In this document: positions 52,002 to 59,783 of the stretch, piece by piece
Layout: each line of letters starts with the position of its first letter
Position numbering within the stretch: the first letter of the stretch is position 1
Origin: Streptomyces sp. SAT1
GTDB taxonomy: Bacteria > Actinomycetota > Actinomycetes > Streptomycetales > Streptomycetaceae
NCBI RefSeq assembly: GCF_001654495.1
Contig: NZ_CP015849.1
Location: 6,985,001 to 7,049,000 of the forward strand
Direction of reading: 5' to 3'
DNA: 64,000 bases
Translations under genes and position numbers: made by a program
Notes under the pieces: generated by a model
Told to the model about the DNA's origin: nothing
The model's database searches: none
The model's input: only the letters and a program-made list of their open reading frames with translations

Positions 52002-52478
52002 TCAGCGGTGGGTGCGGCCCCGGCGTGCCACGCCGATGGTCAGCCCCATGGCCGCGAGGCCCAGCGCGGCGATGACCGCCCCGACCCAGCAGTTGTTCCA
52101 GATGATGCCCGCCCGTGCGCCGTGGGTGAGGGTCACCACCCAGGGGGAGATGAACAGCCACACGCCGAGTGGCACGAGCGCCCAGGCCAGCCGGAACATG
52201 CGTTCCGGTGCCAGTGCCAGACCGAGCCCGATGATGCCGACGGTGATCCCGACGATCAGGTTGTTGACGGTGATGGCGGGCTGGATCGCGAAGTGCACGA
52301 CCCAGGGAGAGATCGCGGCGTACAGGCCGGCCAGGACGATGAGGCCTTCGACGGCCATCGCCGGACCGCTCGACGCGGTGCGTTCGAGCCGTTCCCGCAT
52401 CTCCGCGATCTCGGGATGCGAGCCCATCATCTCCGGATGGTGGGTGCCCACGTCACTGGAGCGGTGTGGATACGACAT
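52002..52478 (-). CDS. SPW repeat protein
   Basis: This 158-residue membrane protein has two SPW repeats: GLYAAISPWVVHFA and GVWLFISPWVVTLT, each with Ser-Pro-Trp at the start of a helix. About four membrane helices follow a 45-residue cytoplasmic N-terminus. The family is bacterial and of unknown function; in actinomycetes it often appears in stress-related regions. ATG at 52478 has GGAGAGGAG upstream. It lies on the same strand as ctaD-ctaF, 127 bp downstream of ctaF, with an AT-rich stretch between that may hold its own promoter. Confidence 0.88.
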   Translation of the reverse strand: MSYPHRSSDVGTHHPEMMGSHPEIAEMRERLERTASSGPAMAVEGLIVLAGLYAAISPWVVHFAIQPAITVNNLIVGITVGIIGLGLALAPERMFRLAWALVPLGVWLFISPWVVTLTHGARAGIIWNNCWVGAVIAALGLAAMGLTIGVARRGRTHR

Positions 52479-52605
52479 CGCTGTCGTCTCCTCTCCGAAA
52501 AGGGGGTCTTTACGTCACGTAGGGGTTCCCCTGTATGGGTGACTTATACGCCTTTTATACCCCAATTCGGGCGTAGATATGACGCCGTAGCCCCTCAGGA
52601 AGACG

Positions 52606-52998
52606 TCAGCCGCCCTGGCGGCCCACGTACGCGAGCGTCATGCCGATCACTCCGGCCGCGAGGACGCCGAAGCCGATCAGGAAGAGCCACAGGCCGTAGA
52701 CGACGCCGATCGCGCAGAGCGTCACCCCGGCGGCGGTGACCACCGGGTGCCCGCTGTGCGGCGGGAAGAAGTCGACGCGTCCGGCCCGCTCCCGGATCTC
52801 ACCGGCCGGGCGGTCCTCCGGGCGCTGCCCCTTGCGGCGGTGGTTGACCAGGCAGAAGAAGGCGATCACAGCGGACATGAGGCAGGACACCGTGAGGGCG
52901 GCGATCCCCGCCGGCTCGCGCGCGAACCAGATGTAGGCCGTGTCGGTGAGCAGGAAGAACACCGCCACGCCGGCGAAGAGAAGGGCCTCGGACTTCAT
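52606..52998 (-). CDS. ctaF: cytochrome c oxidase subunit 4 (actinobacterial CtaF)
   Basis: This 130-residue protein has four membrane helices (ALLFAGVAVFFLLTDTAYIW; ALTVSCLMSAVIAFFCLV; GVTLCAIGVVYGLWLFLIGF; GVLAAGVIGMTLAYV) and a central hydrophilic loop with RVDFFPPHSGHPV. This is the actinobacterial-type subunit 4 of the aa3 oxidase. The ATG at 52998 overlaps the ctaD stop by one base (TGATG), with GGGGGAG just before it, so the two are coupled. It supports a complete alternative oxidase core even though ctaC and ctaE are not in the window. Confidence 0.9.
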   Translation of the reverse strand: MKSEALLFAGVAVFFLLTDTAYIWFAREPAGIAALTVSCLMSAVIAFFCLVNHRRKGQRPEDRPAGEIRERAGRVDFFPPHSGHPVVTAAGVTLCAIGVVYGLWLFLIGFGVLAAGVIGMTLAYVGRQGG

Positions 52999-54713
52999 CA
53001 GCTCCCCCCCTCCCGGGGGTCGGGGGTGGGCTCCGTGCTCCCGCGCCCGGTGGCCGGCAGCTCCCGCAGCACCTCGGGGTGGTGCAGGTCGAAGGCGGGG
53101 GAGTCGGAGCGGATGCGCGGCAGCGCGGTGAAGTTGTGCCGGGGCGGCGGGCAGGAGGTCGCCCACTCCAGGGAGCGGCCGTAGCCCCACGGGTCGTCGA
53201 GGTCCACCCGCGCGCCGTACCGGCCGGTGCGCCACACGTTGTACAGGAACGGGAGGGTGGACAGGCCGATCAGGAAGGCGCCGATCGAGGAGACGGTGTT
53301 CAGCGCCGTGAACCCGTCGGCCGCGAGGTAGTCGGCGTAGCGCCGGGGCATGCCGATCTCGCCGAGCCAGTGCTGGACCAGGAAGGTCGTCTGGAAGCCG
53401 GTGAAGAGCGTCCAGAAGTGGAACTTCCCCAGCCGTTCGTCGAGCAGCCTGCCGGTGAGCTTGGGCCACCAGAAGTAGAGCCCGCCGAAGGTCGCGAAGA
53501 CGATCGTGCCGAAGAGCACGTAGTGCAGATGGGCGACGATGAAGTAGCTGTCGGTCAGGTGGAAGTCCAGCGGCGGGGAGGCGATCAGCACTCCGCTGAG
53601 CCCGCCCAGAAGGAAGGTGACCATGAAGCCGAGCGACCAGAGCATCGGCGTCTCGAAGGACAGGCTGCCCTTCCACATCGTCCCGATCCAGTTGAAGAAC
53701 TTCACCCCGGTCGGGATGGCGATCAGGAACGACAGCATCGAGAAGAACGGCAGCAGCACCCCGCCCGTGGCGAACATGTGGTGGGCCCATACCGTCGCCG
53801 ACAGCATGGTGATCGCGATGGTCGCGCCCACCATGCCCGCATAGCCGAACACCGGTTTGCGGCTGAAGACCGGGATGATCTCCGTGACCACCCCGAAGAA
53901 CGGCAGCGCCACGATGTAGACCTCCGGATGGCCGAAGAACCAGAACAGGTGCTGCCACAGCAGCGCGCCGCCGTTCGCGGGGTCGTAGATGTGCGCCCCG
54001 AACCTGCGGTCGGCCTCCAGCGCCAGCAGCGCCGCGGTCAGCACCGGGAAGGACAGCAGCACCAGGATCGAGGTGAACAGCACGTTCCAGGTGAAGATCG
54101 GCATCCGGAACATGGTCATGCCCGGCGCGCGCAGGCACAGCACGGTGGAGATGAAGTTCACCGCACCCAGCGTGGTGCTCAGCCCCGCGACCACCAGCCC
54201 CATCGCCCACAGGTCGCCGCCGTGCCCGGGGCTGTGCACGGAGCTGGTCAGCGGCGCGTACGCGAACCAGCCGAAGGGCGCGGCGCCCAGGTCGACCGCG
54301 AACCCGGACACCACGGTGAGCCCGCCGAACAGGAAGAACCAGTAGGTGAGGGCGTTCAGCCGGGGGAAGGCGACGTCCGGCGCGCCGATCTGCAACGGCA
54401 TCACGGCGTTGGCGAACCCGGCGAAGGTGGGCGTCGCGAACAGCAGCATCATGATCGTGCCGTGCAGCGTGAACAGCTGGTTGTACTGGTCGGTGTTCAT
54501 GATCTGGAGCCCCGGCCGGGCCAGCTCCGCCCGCATCAGCATCGCCATGACCCCGGCGGCCAGGAAGAAGCAGAACGCGGTGACCAGATAGAGATTGCCG
54601 ATCTTCTTGTGATCCGTCGTGGTCAGGTAGTCCCGGATCCGCTCGCCCGTACGGCCGCGGGGCGGACGGGTCCGGTGCCGCGGCTCGTCCAGGCCGGGGT
54701 GAATCTGTGTCAT
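52998..54713 (-). CDS. ctaD: cytochrome c oxidase subunit I
   Basis: This 571-residue subunit of the aa3-type haem-copper oxidase reduces oxygen and pumps protons. Haem a ligand His is in FTLHGTIMMLLFATP; the Cu-B centre has GHPEVYI (His-Tyr pair) and WAHHMF; the haem a3/a ligands lie in VAHLHYVLFGT; the K-channel Lys is in IPTGVKFFNWIG. ATG at 54713 has GGAGG 4 bases upstream; an ATG at 54758 would add 15 residues. Subunits II and III are not adjacent. In streptomycetes the main ctaCDFE cluster is elsewhere, so this ctaD-ctaF pair is a second copy, next to an equally isolated cytochrome b. Confidence 0.95.
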   Translation of the reverse strand: MTQIHPGLDEPRHRTRPPRGRTGERIRDYLTTTDHKKIGNLYLVTAFCFFLAAGVMAMLMRAELARPGLQIMNTDQYNQLFTLHGTIMMLLFATPTFAGFANAVMPLQIGAPDVAFPRLNALTYWFFLFGGLTVVSGFAVDLGAAPFGWFAYAPLTSSVHSPGHGGDLWAMGLVVAGLSTTLGAVNFISTVLCLRAPGMTMFRMPIFTWNVLFTSILVLLSFPVLTAALLALEADRRFGAHIYDPANGGALLWQHLFWFFGHPEVYIVALPFFGVVTEIIPVFSRKPVFGYAGMVGATIAITMLSATVWAHHMFATGGVLLPFFSMLSFLIAIPTGVKFFNWIGTMWKGSLSFETPMLWSLGFMVTFLLGGLSGVLIASPPLDFHLTDSYFIVAHLHYVLFGTIVFATFGGLYFWWPKLTGRLLDERLGKFHFWTLFTGFQTTFLVQHWLGEIGMPRRYADYLAADGFTALNTVSSIGAFLIGLSTLPFLYNVWRTGRYGARVDLDDPWGYGRSLEWATSCPPPRHNFTALPRIRSDSPAFDLHHPEVLRELPATGRGSTEPTPDPREGGS

Positions 54714-54905
54714 GGCGCCCTCCAGCGGTTCATCCGTCCCGCCCGCGGGGCGCCTCATGCGGGGCTTGGGCCGGCTGCCGCGGAGGTTCCGCCCCAGGGG
54801 TGACCCGGCGGTGTGTCGCGGACGCGGGTTTGACTCCCCGCTGCCGGGTCACACGCCCAGCCCGGCGCAAGCCGCCCACGAGCAGCCGGTCCGAAGGAGT
54901 CAGCC

Positions 54906-56027
54906 ATGGTGTCCGAGCCGATCGACGCCGTCGACGTCCACGCCTTCGAGCTGTCCACCGACGGGCCCGGCGGCGCCGAGCAGGACGGCACCCTGGAGTG
55001 GCACTCGACCACGATGGTCCTGGTCCGGGTGCACGCGGGCGGCCGGACCGGCATCGGCTACACCTACGGGGACGTGTCGGTCGCCGTCTTCCTGTCCGGC
55101 GTCCTCGCCCCGCTGCTGACCGGCCGGGACGCGACCGCACCGGCCGCGCTGTGGGAGCCGATGGGGCGGCGGATGCGCAACGCCGGTCAGCCCGGCGTGG
55201 GCGCCATGGCCCTGTCCGCCGCCGACATCGCCCTGTGGGACCTCAAGGCCCGCCTGCTGGACCTGCCGCTCGTCCAGGTCCTGCCCGTCCACCACGACCG
55301 CGTCCCGGTCTACGGCAGCGGCGGCTTCACCAACTACCCCGAGGACCGCCTCGCGGACCAGCTCGCCGGCTGGGTGGAGCAGGGCATCCCCCGGGTGAAG
55401 CTGAAGACCTCGCGCCACCCCGAGCAGGATCCGCCGCGGCTGACCGCGGTCCGCCGGGCGATCGGCGACGCGCCCGCGCTGCTCGCCGACGCCAACGGCG
55501 CGCTGGGCCGGAAGGAGGCGCTGTACTGGACGCACCGCTTCCACGACGAGTGGGACGTGCGCTGGTTCGAGGAGCCGGTCGGCTCACCGGACACCGAGGG
55601 GCTGCGGATGCTGCGCGACCGCGGACCGGCGCGGCTGGAGATCGCCGCGGGGGAGTACGCCTACACCACCGGGGACTTCGCCGCTCTCGTCGACGGCGCC
55701 GCGGTGGACTGCCTCCAGGCCGACGTCACCCGCTGCGGCGGCATCACGGGCCTGCTGGAGGCGGCGGGGCTCGCGGCGGCCCGGCACCTGGACCTCTCGG
55801 CGCACTGCGCCCCCGCGGTCTCCGCCCACGCCTTCTGCGCGGTGCGGCGGCTGCGGCACCTGGAGTACTTCCACGACCATGTGCGCTTCGAGCGCCTGGT
55901 GTTCGACGGCACGCTCCCGCCCGTCGGCGGAGCCCTGCGGCCCGACCAGGGGCGGCCCGGACTCGGCCTGGAGGTCAAGTGGGCCGACGCCGAACCGCAT
56001 CGTGTGCACGGGCGGCGGCCCGACTGA
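54906..56027 (+). CDS. enolase superfamily (mandelate racemase/muconate lactonizing) enzyme
   Basis: This 373-residue enzyme has an N-terminal capping domain and a C-terminal barrel. The barrel carries the base motif KLKTSR (second Lys of KxK), metal ligands in LLADANGAL (Asp), WFEEPV (Glu) and AAGEYAYT (Glu), and a late His in LSAHCAP. This arrangement is found in the mandelate-racemase and dehydratase branches, acting on acid sugars or aromatic acids by proton abstraction next to a carboxylate. ATG at 54906 follows AAGGAG. It is monocistronic and divergent from ctaD, with 192 bp between starts. Confidence 0.88.
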   Translation: MVSEPIDAVDVHAFELSTDGPGGAEQDGTLEWHSTTMVLVRVHAGGRTGIGYTYGDVSVAVFLSGVLAPLLTGRDATAPAALWEPMGRRMRNAGQPGVGAMALSAADIALWDLKARLLDLPLVQVLPVHHDRVPVYGSGGFTNYPEDRLADQLAGWVEQGIPRVKLKTSRHPEQDPPRLTAVRRAIGDAPALLADANGALGRKEALYWTHRFHDEWDVRWFEEPVGSPDTEGLRMLRDRGPARLEIAAGEYAYTTGDFAALVDGAAVDCLQADVTRCGGITGLLEAAGLAAARHLDLSAHCAPAVSAHAFCAVRRLRHLEYFHDHVRFERLVFDGTLPPVGGALRPDQGRPGLGLEVKWADAEPHRVHGRRPD

Positions 56028-56230
56028 GCCGTCCCGGCGGCCCGGCGGAGAGGAGAAGGGGGGCCGTACGCGCCCCCGGCGGCCGCTTCCGCCGCTTCCG
56101 CCCGCCCCGGCCGTGCTGCCCGCGTGCGGCCGCCGCCCTTCGGCAACTGCCCTTATCAGCAGGCGAAACGGTGTGCGAGACTGCGGTGATCGACACCCCT
56201 TGCCCGTTCCACTCGCACGACGGAGTCCGC

Positions 56231-57028
56231 ATGGCCACCGGTACCCCCGATCTCCCGTCCACCCCGACGATAGACACCAGCAAGGCCCATCCCGCCCGGG
56301 TGTACGACTGGCTGCTCGGCGGCAAGGACAACTACCCCGTGGACGAGGCCGTCGGCCGCCAGCTGCCCCCCGAGGCCCATGACGCGGCCCGGCAGAACCG
56401 GGCGTTCATGAACCGCGCCGCCGCCTGGCTCGCCGGGCGCGGCCTGGACCAGTTCCTCGACGTCGGCACGGGTATCCCCACCGAGCCCAACCTGCACCAG
56501 ATCGTCCAGCGCACCGTCCCGACCGCCAGGATCGTCTACACCGACAACGACCCGATCGTGCTGCGGCACGCGGAGGCGCTGCTCGTCAGCCGCCCCGAGG
56601 GCGTCACCGACTACATCCAGGCCGATGTGCGCCACCCGGACCAGATCCTCGAACACGCCCGGCGGATACTGGACTTCGAGCGTCCCGTGGTCCTCTCGCT
56701 GATCGCGCTGATGCACTTCGTCCCCGACGACCAGGACGCCCACGGCATCGTCCGCGAGCTGGTGGCCGCGCTCCCCTCCGGCAGCCACCTGGTGCTGTCC
56801 CACGCGGCGTCCGACCTCTACCCGGAGCTGGCCGAGCAGGTCACCGCCGAGTACGCCAAGGGCGGCATCCGCCTCGGTTTCCGTACCCGCGCGGAGGTCG
56901 CCCGTTTCTTCGACGGTCTGGAACTCGTGGAGCCGGGTCTGGTGACGGCCACCGAGTGGGTCAAGGACGCTCCCGCGCCGCAGCCCGAGGGCAGCGGCAT
57001 CTACGCCGGAGTCGCCCGCGTCCCCTGA
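56231..57028 (+). CDS. S-adenosyl methyltransferase, DUF574 type
   Basis: This 265-residue member of the large streptomycete DUF574 family has an N-terminal ID(T/S)xxAHPARVYDWLLGGKDN motif (here TSKAHPARVYDWLLGGKDNY), an SAM-binding LDVGTGIPTEPNLH near residue 78, then VYTDNDPIVLRHA. SLIALMHFVPD and LSHAASD complete the core. Members often sit beside anti-sigma ATPases and helix-turn-helix regulators; one ATPase of that type is 370 bp away on the other strand. ATG at 56231 has GGAG 6 bases upstream; a GTG at 56171 is in frame. Methyl acceptor is unknown. Confidence 0.9.
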   Translation: MATGTPDLPSTPTIDTSKAHPARVYDWLLGGKDNYPVDEAVGRQLPPEAHDAARQNRAFMNRAAAWLAGRGLDQFLDVGTGIPTEPNLHQIVQRTVPTARIVYTDNDPIVLRHAEALLVSRPEGVTDYIQADVRHPDQILEHARRILDFERPVVLSLIALMHFVPDDQDAHGIVRELVAALPSGSHLVLSHAASDLYPELAEQVTAEYAKGGIRLGFRTRAEVARFFDGLELVEPGLVTATEWVKDAPAPQPEGSGIYAGVARVP

Positions 57029-57064
57029 GCGGGACCCGTCGCCCGGCGGCCGTGACGCGAGGAA

Positions 57065-57106
57065 CGGCCCCGGCGTGATCACCCGCGGGTGATCACGCCG
57101 GGGCCG
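57065..57106. terminator. perfect 42-bp palindrome, bidirectional terminator
   Basis: The two 21-bp arms (57065-57085 and 57086-57106) are exact reverse complements with no loop; the centre is CCCGCGGG and each arm contains GTGATCACCC or its complement. It lies between the converging methyltransferase and antitoxin-like genes, 37 bp after one stop and 15 bp after the other. It fits a terminator, although arms this long and gapless are uncommon. Confidence 0.75.
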
Positions 57107-57121
57107 GGACGGGCCAAGGGG

Positions 57122-57316
57122 TCAGCGCGGCGGCTCGCCGGTGTCCCGGCCCTGGTCGCCGAGCTGTCCCCGGAGCTTGTCCTGGGCCGTGTCCACCTGG
57201 CCGCTGTACTTGCCCTGGGTGCGTTGGTCGACGTAGTCGCCGCCCTTGTCGATGCCTTTGCCGGCCTGCTCCTCGTGTCCCTTGAGCAGCCCCTTGAGCT
57301 TGTCCATCATGCCCAT
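57122..57316 (-). CDS. MT0933-like antitoxin family protein
   Basis: This 64-residue hydrophilic protein (MGMMDKLKGLLKGHEEQAGK, then GIDKGGDYVDQRTQGKYSGQ) has the KAGDFVDEKTGGKY-type core of the MT0933/Rv0909 antitoxin family; CsbD-type stress proteins are a less good alternative. ATG at 57316 has AAGGAG 7 bases upstream. In M. tuberculosis the family pairs with an SRPBCC-type toxin, which is not adjacent here: the next gene is an anti-sigma-type ATPase. It may act as a stand-alone stress protein in streptomycetes. Confidence 0.75.
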   Translation of the reverse strand: MGMMDKLKGLLKGHEEQAGKGIDKGGDYVDQRTQGKYSGQVDTAQDKLRGQLGDQGRDTGEPPR

Positions 57317-57396
57317 CGCGTACTCCTTCACGGCTCGTTCTCTTCCAGCATGGCCCGCCCGTCCGGGTGACGCATCCGCTGGCGCGGGCCGCCGGT

Positions 57397-57876
57397 TCAC
57401 TGCTCGCGGGACGGCGCGGGCAGCAGCAACTGGGCGGTGATCTCCTTCCCGCTCTCACGGTCGGTGACCGTCAGGCTGTGGCTGAGCGCTTCGACGATCT
57501 CCAGCCCGTGACCGCCCACCCGGCGCCCGTCCGGCGGGCGGGGCCGGGGCGGCCGGGGGGAGGTGTCCCACACGCTGATCCGCACGAGCCCGGTGCGGGG
57601 CTCCGCTTCCAGGCACAGCCCGCAGGGGCCTGGGGCGTGCCGTACCGCGTTGGTGATCAGCTCGCTGACCACCAGTTGCGCGTCCTGTGCCACGCGGTCG
57701 GGGACGGTTGTGCGGCCGGTGACACGGACGTGGTCCAGGAACCCGCCGACAGCCGCTCGGGCTTCGGCGGCGCTGATCGCGCCACTGTCCCAGCGGACGT
57801 CCCAGCGCAGCGCTGCGGGCGTGCTCCCGTACCGGTCCGGCTCATCCGACGCCTTCTGCCTAAGCGGGATGGCCAT
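57397..57876 (-). CDS. RsbW-type ATP-binding protein (anti-sigma kinase family)
   Basis: This 159-residue single HATPase_c domain has the N-box AQLVVSELITNAVRHAPG near residue 65, the G1 region VWDTSPRPP and the G2 region GGHGLEIVEALS. These small ATPases phosphorylate anti-anti-sigma factors or bind sigma factors. They are very numerous in Streptomyces, often beside DUF574 methyltransferases as here. The start at 57876 gives a short N-terminal tail (MAIPLRQKASDEPDRY). No cognate STAS protein is nearby. Confidence 0.9.
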   Translation of the reverse strand: MAIPLRQKASDEPDRYGSTPAALRWDVRWDSGAISAAEARAAVGGFLDHVRVTGRTTVPDRVAQDAQLVVSELITNAVRHAPGPCGLCLEAEPRTGLVRISVWDTSPRPPRPRPPDGRRVGGHGLEIVEALSHSLTVTDRESGKEITAQLLLPAPSREQ

Positions 57877-58006
57877 ATGGTTGCCTCAAACTGTCACACT
57901 GTGTTACTGCTCTTCCGATTGTCCGGTTACCCCGCCCCGCACGGAATAGACCACTCCCGTACGGGTGACATGAGGTCCGGGTGACGTCGAGGCGCTGCCG
58001 GGCCGG

Positions 58007-58162
58007 TCACCAGTAGTGGCGATGGCCCGCCACCGCGTGCCCCATGGCTCCCAGGATCCACAGCACCGCGCCGATCACGGCCAGGACGATGCCGATGGTC
58101 CACAGGATCGAGATGCCGGTGACGAAGCCGACGATGAGCAGAATGACGCCGACGAGGATCAT
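58007..58162 (-). CDS. small hydrophobic membrane protein (DUF6131-like)
   Basis: This 51-residue protein consists of two membrane helices (MILVGVILLIVGFVTGISIL; IGIVLAVIGAVLWILGAMG) and a short His-rich tail (HAVAGHRHYW). ATG at 58162 has GGAGG 5 bases upstream; a TTG at 58207 is in frame but unneeded. It matches the small, widespread actinomycete proteins annotated as DUF6131 or hydrophobic membrane proteins, of unknown function. Confidence 0.75.
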   Translation of the reverse strand: MILVGVILLIVGFVTGISILWTIGIVLAVIGAVLWILGAMGHAVAGHRHYW

Positions 58163-58315
58163 GGCCGCCTCCTGTTGGGGGTAGTACTCCCTCCACTGTG
58201 CACCCAAAGAAGCCCCAACGGGTATGTATGCGCAGGAATCAGGACAAGAAGTTCCGGTCGCTCATGCAAGGCATTTCACGCAAGAGGTGTTTTCCTGCTC
58301 GGTGGAGGTGTGTCG

Positions 58316-58723
58316 GTGCGTACAGGACTGCTGCGTACGGTCGGGGCGGTGACGGCTGCCTACGGAGCCGTGGCGGCGTACCGGCCCGGCTGGCTGGCCC
58401 GGCCCGTGGGGCTGGTGGACCCGGCGGGGAACACCCATCCGCACACGGCCACGGCCCTGCGTCCGCTGGCCTGGCGCGACGCCGCCTCCGGGCTGGCCAT
58501 GCTGCTCGCCCCGCGCGGCCCGGCCCTGGTCACCGCGACCGCCGTACGGATCGCCTCCGACGTCGGTGACGCGGTGCTGTTCGGCACCGGCTCGGGCAGC
58601 CGGGTCCGCCGGGCCGGCGCGGTCGTGACAGCGCTGGGCTGGGCCGCGGTGACGGTCGCCGCCCTGGCCGGTGGCCGGGGCGGCGGGGCGGACGGACCGG
58701 TCCCCGGGGGCCCGGGGAGCTGA
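58316..58723 (+). CDS. conserved small membrane protein, unknown
   Basis: This 135-residue protein has about four hydrophobic segments (LLRTVGAVTAAYGAVAAY; GLAMLLAPRGPALVTATAV; RRAGAVVTALGWAAVTVAAL). I do not recognise a named family; it resembles small streptomycete integral membrane proteins with the WRDAASGLAM region conserved. GTG at 58316 has GGAGG with 7-base spacing; a GTG at 58310 is possible. It is divergent from the gene at 58007 and convergent with the deacetylase with 16 bp between stops. A GGGTAT element near 58220 could be a sigma-B-like -10. Confidence 0.6.
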   Translation: MRTGLLRTVGAVTAAYGAVAAYRPGWLARPVGLVDPAGNTHPHTATALRPLAWRDAASGLAMLLAPRGPALVTATAVRIASDVGDAVLFGTGSGSRVRRAGAVVTALGWAAVTVAALAGGRGGGADGPVPGGPGS

Positions 58724-58739
58724 GACGGCCGGGGCGGGG

Positions 58740-59525
58740 TCAGCGCACCGGGAAGCCGAAGGAGTAGCCCTGCTGCTTCAGCCAGGGCAGGACCTCGCGC
58801 AGCGCGGCCACGGTCTGGGAGCGGTCCCCGCCCGCGTCGTGGAAGAGGACGGTCGGCCCGTTGTGCAGCTCCCGCTTGACGGTGGCGACGATGGCCGCGG
58901 TGCCGGGGCGCTCGAAGTCCTTGGTGTCCACGTTCCAGCCCAGCGGCCGCATCCCCCGGCCCGCGGCCAGCTGGCGGCTGTAGGGGGTGAACGCGCCGCC
59001 CGGCGCCCGGTAGTACATCGGCCGGACGCCCCCGGAAGCGTCCGTGATCATCTTCTCGGCGTCGAGGATCTGCTGCGACTGGTAGGACTCCGGCTTGTGG
59101 TCCATGGAGGTGTCGTGGGACACCGTGTGGTCGCACAGCCGGTGCCCGGCGGCCACCACCGCCTTGACCATGTCGGGGTAGGCCTTGGCCTGCGTGCCGA
59201 CCATGCAGAAGGTGGCCTTGACGTCGTACTCCCGCAGCACCTCCAGCACCTTGGGCGTCCAGTGCGGGTCGGGGCCGTCGTCGATGGTGATGTTCACGCC
59301 CCGGTCACCCTTGTCCGAGGCGTGCGCTATGGTCACCGCCACCTTCGCGGCCTTGCCCTGCTCGCCCGCCGCCGGGTTCGCCGAGGCGTCCGCGTGGGAG
59401 GAGTGACCGCCCGTCGGGTCGGCCTGCGCGGTCCACACCGAGGTCGCGGCGGCCACCGCGGTCACCCCGAGAGCCGCCGCCAGCACCCGCCCGTGCCAAC
59501 CCCGTCCGCCACCGTGCCGCACCAT
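58740..59525 (-). CDS. secreted polysaccharide deacetylase (NodB family)
   Basis: This 261-residue exported carbohydrate esterase has a signal peptide (RVLAAALGVTAVAAATSVWTA) and a NodB homology domain. Metal site and general base are in TIDDGPDPHWT (Asp-Asp), and the two His of the HxxxH motif in HTVSHDTSMDH. YYRAPGGAF carries motif 3 and VLFHDAGGDRSQT motif 5. It probably deacetylates peptidoglycan, chitin-like or other N-acetylated glycans outside the cell. A chitinase is encoded at 10.8 kb, so chitin use is possible. Monocistronic; start at 59525 precedes the signal peptide directly. Confidence 0.92.
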   Translation of the reverse strand: MVRHGGGRGWHGRVLAAALGVTAVAAATSVWTAQADPTGGHSSHADASANPAAGEQGKAAKVAVTIAHASDKGDRGVNITIDDGPDPHWTPKVLEVLREYDVKATFCMVGTQAKAYPDMVKAVVAAGHRLCDHTVSHDTSMDHKPESYQSQQILDAEKMITDASGGVRPMYYRAPGGAFTPYSRQLAAGRGMRPLGWNVDTKDFERPGTAAIVATVKRELHNGPTVLFHDAGGDRSQTVAALREVLPWLKQQGYSFGFPVR

Positions 59526-59783
59526 GTCCCGCTCCGCTTCTCGCCGTCGCCGTGTTGCCCTGCACCCTGGATGACGGCCGGAGGGCCCCCGAGGATCCCG
59601 CTGTTACCGATCAAGGACAATTCCGCGGGCAACGCGCGACACAACGGCAGCGGCGGGGGCCTTCTGACGGCCCGTCGGGCGTATCGGCGCGACAGATCAC
59701 GACGAGTGGCCCGGTTCATATGGCACGGCGCGGAGGTGACCGACACCATGGTCCTCGTCACCGGCAGGCCGAAGGGATCCAGG

